Positions 59,170 to 64,000 of a stretch of 64,000 nt of DNA are shown in pieces; positions within the stretch are counted from its first letter, which is position 1; each line of letters begins with the position of its first letter. Origin of the DNA: Rhodospirillales bacterium (GTDB lineage: Bacteria; Pseudomonadota; Alphaproteobacteria; Acetobacterales; Acetobacteraceae). The notes under the pieces were generated by a model that made no database searches, was not told where the DNA came from, and saw nothing but the letters and a program-made list of their open reading frames with translations. Location of the stretch: the NCBI GenBank assembly GCA_028869995.1, contig JAGWQN010000073.1, forward strand, positions 40,442 through 104,441. The letters run 5' to 3'. Both the position numbers and the translations under genes were made by a program.

Positions 59170-60510
59170 ATGGCCGACACGTCGATCTTTTCGGACAATT
59201 TCTCGTCCACACCCTGGTGGTGGACGGGCTTTAGCCCGCCGGCGGAGCCACCTGCGGAGCTACCGCGCCGCGTCGGCACGCTCGTCGTCGGCGCCGGTTA
59301 CGCCGGCATTTCCTGCGCGCTACGCCTTGCGGAGGCGGGCGAGGAGGTGTTGGTGCTGGACGCGGCGGCGCTCGGCTTCGGTGCCAGCACGCGTTCGGGC
59401 GGCCAGGTTTCGGGCGGCGTCAACGTCGGCAAGTCGCCGACGCGCAAGCCTCTGCCCAAGACCCGCAAGGCAGCGCTCCTGCGCGATGCCGCCGCCGGTT
59501 TCACGTTGTTCGAGGAACTGCTCAGCCGCCATCAGATCCGCTGCGGCTACCATCGGACTGGCCGGATCAACGGGCTCTGGGTGCCGCAGCACGAGCAGGG
59601 ATGGATGAGCCGCATCGAGGACCTCAACCGTTATGCCGACGCCGATGTGCGTATGCTCTCGCGCGCGGAGTGCCGGCGCGAAATCGGCAGCGATTTCTAC
59701 CACGGTGGCGTCTCGATCGGCCGCGCCGGGCATCTCCAGCCCGCGGAGTATTACGGCGGCCTCCTTGCCGCGGCGCGCCGCGCCGGCGCGCGCTGTCACG
59801 GGGAGACACCTGTTCGCCAGGTCCGTCGCGCCGGCGGCGCCTACGCGGTCGAGACCTCGCGCGGCAACCTCATCGCCGATCGTGTCGTATTCGCCACGAA
59901 TGCCTATGTCGGCAGCTACGCGCGCGGCGTGGCGGGCGATCTGCGCCGAGGCGTCATTCCGGTGGTGACGCACATGATCGCGACCGAGGAACTGCCCGAA
60001 GAGCTAGCCAAGTCGCTGCTGCCCACGGACCGCGCGATCTCGGAGACGTGCCGCGTCATCAGCCATTACCGGCTCTCGCCCGACGGCAGGCGACTGCTGT
60101 TCGGAAGCCGTGCCACGTTCTTCCCGGCCGGCGAACGTCATACTGCGGAGCTGCTTTACCGCAGCATGATCGCACGCTTCCCGCAGCTTGCCGGGCGGCG
60201 GATCACCCATAGCTGGGGTGGGCGGGTGGCGATGACGTTCGACCACCTGCCGCATATCGGAGGAGGTGAGGGGCGCTTTTTTGTCACCGGCTGCAACGGT
60301 AGCGGCGTGGTCATGATGACCTATCTCGGCCATGCGCTCGCCGAGAAGATCCTTGCCGATGCGCGTGAACCCGTGTGCGCCTATGATGATGGCTTGCCAC
60401 CACACCCCGCGCTTTACGACGGCACGCCGTGGTTCATGCCGGTCGTAGGGACTTGGTTCCAGTTCCGCGACCGGCTGGACCGACGCCAGCCGGCCAGAAC
60501 CTCCGTCTGA
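59170..60510 (+). CDS. FAD-dependent oxidoreductase (DAO/PuuB-like)
   Basis: VGTLVVGAGYAGISCALRLAEAGEEVLVLDAAALGFGASTRSGGQVSGG...THSWGGRVAMTFDHLPHIG. Confidence 0.9.
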   Translation: MADTSIFSDNFSSTPWWWTGFSPPAEPPAELPRRVGTLVVGAGYAGISCALRLAEAGEEVLVLDAAALGFGASTRSGGQVSGGVNVGKSPTRKPLPKTRKAALLRDAAAGFTLFEELLSRHQIRCGYHRTGRINGLWVPQHEQGWMSRIEDLNRYADADVRMLSRAECRREIGSDFYHGGVSIGRAGHLQPAEYYGGLLAAARRAGARCHGETPVRQVRRAGGAYAVETSRGNLIADRVVFATNAYVGSYARGVAGDLRRGVIPVVTHMIATEELPEELAKSLLPTDRAISETCRVISHYRLSPDGRRLLFGSRATFFPAGERHTAELLYRSMIARFPQLAGRRITHSWGGRVAMTFDHLPHIGGGEGRFFVTGCNGSGVVMMTYLGHALAEKILADAREPVCAYDDGLPPHPALYDGTPWFMPVVGTWFQFRDRLDRRQPARTSV

Positions 60511-60559
60511 CGGGAAGATCACGATCCAAGCCGGAGTGGACGCGCGGCCCACGAAGACG

Positions 60560-60860
60560 CTTTCGGCAAATACGGCAATCACGAGAGCGCATATCTCTGG
60601 CCGTCGGATGAACGGTGGATCGGGTCCGTTCGGATGTCTCGATCGACCCAGATTTGCGCTGGCGCCGGATCGAGGCATCCGTAGAGGAGTGGTGGCCCGC
60701 GGGTACCGACGGGGAGCGCGGCCGACGATGGTGTGCGCTGCGCGACGCCCGGAGGGAGAGAGGACGCTCGTAGAGTTGGCCGCCGAGGTTGCGGTTGGAC
60801 GGCGGCGTTACGATCGCTTTGCCCGCGCGCCGTTTGACAACCCATGCCTCTTTTGCCTGC
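60560..60860 (+). mobile_element. Possible decayed IS5-family transposase N-terminal remnant
   Basis: Plus-strand AYLWPSDERW resembles the (F/Y)WLSDEQW start motif and RRYDRFARAPF resembles the YNRFNRW segment; frames broken. Confidence 0.28.
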
Positions 60861-61150
60861 GCGAGCCTCGCGCGATGCGCACCGCGACCGACGTGCCAGG
60901 GATAGGAAGCAATCACGTCAATCGACCAACTCCGAGCGAAACCAACCAGCCGATGACGGAGACGATTGCGTCGCCACTCGGTGGTCCCACGACGACGCGC
61001 CCGTGCATTGCATTTGAAGTTCCGCTGCCCGTCCGCCTTGGGGCGTTCCGGTTCGTCGGGCGCCGGAAAATGGCGTGCAGGTATCTTTGTGGGCCTCAGG
61101 CGGAAGCCGCGCTAAATCATCAAATATTTCAAACCGATAGATCAAATCTG

Positions 61151-61241
61151 TGGCGGAGGGAGTGGGATTCGAACCCACGGTACGCTGTTCACGTACACAC
61201 GCTTTCCAAGCGTGCGCCTTAAGCCGCTCGGCCATCCCTCC
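61151..61241 (-). tRNA. tRNA-Ser (anticodon GGA), CCA encoded
   Basis: Reverse complement GGAGGGATGGCCGAGCGGCTTAAGGCGCACGCTTGGAAAGCGTG...GGGTTCGAATCCCACTCCCTCCGCCA; long variable arm, anticodon loop CTTGGAAAG. Confidence 0.95.
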
Positions 61242-61270
61242 GGCGCGCGCACCGCATAGCGCAGACGCCG

Positions 61271-63076
61271 TTACGCGTCCATCTTGAGCGCGGCGAGGAA
61301 GGCGCTCTGCGGAATCTCGACCTTGCCGAACTGGCGCATCCGCTTCTTGCCCTCTTTCTGCTTCTCCAGCAGCTTCCGCTTGCGGGTGATGTCGCCGCCG
61401 TAGCATTTGGCCGTCACGTCCTTCGCCAGCGCCCCGATCGTCTCGCGCGCGATCACCCGCCCGCCGATCGCCGCCTGGATCGCGATCTTGAAGAGCTGCT
61501 TGGGGATCAGTTCCTTCAGCCGCTCGCAGATCGCCCGCCCGCGCTTCTCGGCCGCGCTGCGGTGGGCGATGAAGGCCAGCGCGTCCACCGGATCGCCGTT
61601 CACCAGGATCGAGATCCGCACCAGGTCGCTCTCGGCATACCCGTCCATCTGGTAGTCGAAGCTGGCATAGCCGCGCGTCACCGATTTCAGCCGGTCGTAG
61701 AAGTCGAACACCACCTCGTTGAGCGGCAGCCGGTAGACTGCCATCGCCCGGTTTCCGACATAGGTGAGGTCCACCTGCTGGCCCCGCCTTTCGTTGCACA
61801 ATGTCAACACCGCGCCGAGATGCTCGTCCGGCACCAGGATGGTCGCGCGGATCCAGGGCTCCTCGATATGCTCGATGAGCGACGGGTCGGGCATGTCGGC
61901 CGGGTTGTGCAGCTCCGAGACATCGCCGCGCGTCCCATGCACCCGGTAGACCACCGAGGGCGCCGTCGCGATCAGGTCGAGATCGAACTCGCGCGACAGT
62001 CGCTCCTGGATGATCTCGAGATGCAGCAGCCCGAGGAAGCCGCAGCGAAAGCCGAACCCGAGTGCCGCGGATGTCTCGGCCTCGTAATGGAAGCTCGCGT
62101 CGTTGAGACGCAGCTTCGCCAGGCTGTCGCGCAGCTTCTCGAAATCGTCCGCGTCGGTGGGATACAGCCCGCACCACACCACCGGCACCGAGGGCTTGAA
62201 GCCCGGCAGCGGCTCGGTCGCCGGCCGGCGGTCGTCGGTGATCGTGTCGCCCACGGAACAATCGGCGACGGTCTTGATCGCCGCGGTGATATAGCCCATC
62301 TCCCCCGGCCCGAGATCGTCCACCGCCACCAGCTTGGGCGTGAACACGCCCACCTGCTCGAGCATGTGCACGGCACCGGTGGACATCATCCGCAGCCGCA
62401 TCCCCTTCTGCAGCCGCCCGTCCTTGACCCGCACCAGGATGACGACGCCGAGATAGGGATCGTACCAGGAGTCGACCAGCAGCGCGCGCAGCGGCGCCTG
62501 CGCGTCGCCCTTGGGCGGCGGCAGCCGCTCGACCAGCGCCTCCAGCACGCCCTCGATGTTGAGCCCGGTCTTGGCCGAGATCTCGACCGCGTCGGAGGCG
62601 TCGAGCCCGATCACGTCCTCGATCTGCTGGCGCACCCGCGCGGGCTCCGCCGCCGGCAGGTCGATCTTGTTCAGAACCGGAACGATCTCGTGGTTCGCCT
62701 CGATCGCCTGGTAGACGTTCGCCAGCGTCTGCGCCTCCACGCCCTGGCTCGCATCCACCACCAGCAGCGACCCCTCGCACGCCGCGAGACTCCGGCTCAC
62801 CTCATAGGCGAAATCGACATGCCCGGGCGTGTCCATCAGGTTCAGGACGTAGTCCTTCCCGTCCCTGGCCTTCCATGCCAGCCGCACCGTCTGCGCCTTG
62901 ATGGTGATGCCCCGCTCGCGCTCCAACTCCATGCTGTCGAGCACCTGGTTGGTCATCTCGCGCTCGGAAAGCCCGCCCGTGACCTGGATCAGCCGGTCGG
63001 CGAGCGTGGATTTCCCATGGTCGATATGCGCGATGATCGCGAAATTGCGGATGCGATCGATGGGGGTATCGGTCAT
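61271..63076 (-). CDS. lepA: Elongation factor 4 (LepA)
   Basis: 601 aa; [50 protein letters not shown], LepA C-terminal [23 protein letters not shown]. Confidence 0.98.
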   Translation of the reverse strand: MTDTPIDRIRNFAIIAHIDHGKSTLADRLIQVTGGLSEREMTNQVLDSMELERERGITIKAQTVRLAWKARDGKDYVLNLMDTPGHVDFAYEVSRSLAACEGSLLVVDASQGVEAQTLANVYQAIEANHEIVPVLNKIDLPAAEPARVRQQIEDVIGLDASDAVEISAKTGLNIEGVLEALVERLPPPKGDAQAPLRALLVDSWYDPYLGVVILVRVKDGRLQKGMRLRMMSTGAVHMLEQVGVFTPKLVAVDDLGPGEMGYITAAIKTVADCSVGDTITDDRRPATEPLPGFKPSVPVVWCGLYPTDADDFEKLRDSLAKLRLNDASFHYEAETSAALGFGFRCGFLGLLHLEIIQERLSREFDLDLIATAPSVVYRVHGTRGDVSELHNPADMPDPSLIEHIEEPWIRATILVPDEHLGAVLTLCNERRGQQVDLTYVGNRAMAVYRLPLNEVVFDFYDRLKSVTRGYASFDYQMDGYAESDLVRISILVNGDPVDALAFIAHRSAAEKRGRAICERLKELIPKQLFKIAIQAAIGGRVIARETIGALAKDVTAKCYGGDITRKRKLLEKQKEGKKRMRQFGKVEIPQSAFLAALKMDA

Positions 63077-63133
63077 GCGCCGCAGATAGTCGCTTTTGCC
63101 CCTGCTGTCAGCGCCCTCCGGCGCGCGGCTCCC

Positions 63134-64000
63134 TCAATGGAAGCGCTTGGACAGCGTCCCATAGAGCGGCTTGCGGCAGACGAAGCGCGAGGTCTGCATC
63201 GCGATCAGGGCGGCGGCCATCAGCGGCACGGTCAGCCCCTGGTTGTTCGTCATCTCCATCACGATCACGGTCGCCGTCAGCGGTGCCTGCACCACGCCCG
63301 AGAAATAGGAAACCATGCCCAGCAGCACCAACGCCCCGGCCCCCGCCGATGGCACCAGCGGCGCCAGCGCCGCCCCGAGCCCGCTGCCCACCGCGAGCGA
63401 CGGTGCGAAGATCCCGCCCGGCATGCCGCTCAGATAGGACGCGGTGGTGGCGATGAACTTGGTGACCGTGAACAGCACCACGGAGGAGGGCGCGCCCGCG
63501 GCCTGCTCCACCAGCGCCTTCGCCGGATCATAGCCGCTGCCCAGCGCCGTGCCGTTCGTTGCCACCCCCACCAGCGCCAGCACCAGCCCGCAGAACGCCG
63601 CGAATATCACCGGGTTGCGCACCGCCAGCTGCCGCAGCGGCTTCGGCCAGATCCGCACCCCCTCCACCAATAGCCGCGCGAACAGCCCGCCCGCCAGCCC
63701 GCCCACGACGCCCGCAAGCGGCACCCCGAGCCACCACCCCGCACCCCAGCCCAGCGCCGCGTCCGTGGTGCCGAAATACGTGTAGTTGCCGGCGATCCCC
63801 ACCGTCGCGATGCCGCCCAGCACCACGGCGTAGAGCGTGGAGCCCAGCGTGCGGCTGCGCACGCCATGGCCCAGTTCCTCGATCGCGAACACCACCCCCG
63901 CGATCGGCGTGTTGAACGCCCCCGCGATACCCGCCGCCCCACCCGCGAGGATCAGCGCCTGGCGCACCTCCGCCCGCGGCAGCTTCAGCACCCGCCCCAG
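63134..64000 (-). CDS. ClC-family voltage-gated chloride channel (partial, runs off the window end)
   Basis: AGGAAGIAGAFNTPIAGVVFAIEEL, SGMPGGIFAPSLAVGSGLGA, PLTATVIVMEMTNN. Own translation suggests the frame continues beyond the window edge. Confidence 0.93.
   Translation of the reverse strand: MGRVLKLPRAEVRQALILAGGAAGIAGAFNTPIAGVVFAIEELGHGVRSRTLGSTLYAVVLGGIATVGIAGNYTYFGTTDAALGWGAGWWLGVPLAGVVGGLAGGLFARLLVEGVRIWPKPLRQLAVRNPVIFAAFCGLVLALVGVATNGTALGSGYDPAKALVEQAAGAPSSVVLFTVTKFIATTASYLSGMPGGIFAPSLAVGSGLGAALAPLVPSAGAGALVLLGMVSYFSGVVQAPLTATVIVMEMTNNQGLTVPLMAAALIAMQTSRFVCRKPLYGTLSKRFH

Noticed and set aside
61151-61241. tRNA-Ser as the attachment site of the 32.5-kb integrase remnant
   Set aside because: 28 kb of coherent metabolic operons separate them and no duplicated tRNA 3' end was recognised near 32-40 kb.
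61562-63673. 703-aa plus-strand and 620-aa minus-strand (60918-62780) ORFs over lepA
   Set aside because: Shadow frames of lepA; low-complexity Arg/His/Gly composition, no domains.
1-64000. CRISPR arrays, rRNA operons, intact prophage
   Set aside because: No regularly spaced direct repeats, rRNA signatures or phage structural genes were recognised on reading.

Overview
GC-rich alphaproteobacterial chromosome segment; the Hint_2-type protein and overall gene style suggest Rhodospirillales/Acetobacteraceae, which is an inference only. The window is dominated by catabolic operons and ABC/TTT transporters, with one decayed accessory island. From left to right: a hyuB(partial)/hyuA pair (minus strand); a FetAB-like ABC exporter; a LysR regulator divergent from a probable organosulfonate operon (CuyA-like cysteate sulfo-lyase / DegT aminotransferase / TauABC-like transporter / HpsN-like HisD paralogue); a second TauABC-like transporter with a sphingosine-1-phosphate-lyase-like PLP enzyme; a polar amino-acid ABC transporter divergent from an opine/D-hydroxyproline-oxidase-like cluster (2Fe-2S protein, two FAD proteins, DapA-family enzyme, GntR, dihydropyrimidinase-like hydrolase, DUF3830); a TctBAC transporter convergent with divergent LeuCD-type dehydratase subunits; an accessory island at about 32.2-40.1 kb (integrase pseudogene, 1435-aa repeat/Hint protein, IS5 remnant, SOUL-family gene split by an amber codon, adhesin-like debris); an aldehyde dehydrogenase / FAD oxidase / GNAT / 2-hydroxyacid dehydrogenase / Lrp / aminotransferase / FAD oxidase / HAD block; a dipeptide-type ABC transporter with a second hyuAB pair and an FAD oxidase; then tRNA-Ser(GGA), lepA and a ClC channel gene (partial). 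The best candidate for a new system is the pair of adjacent TauABC-type modules at 5.6-16.8 kb. No CRISPR array, rRNA or intact prophage was seen.
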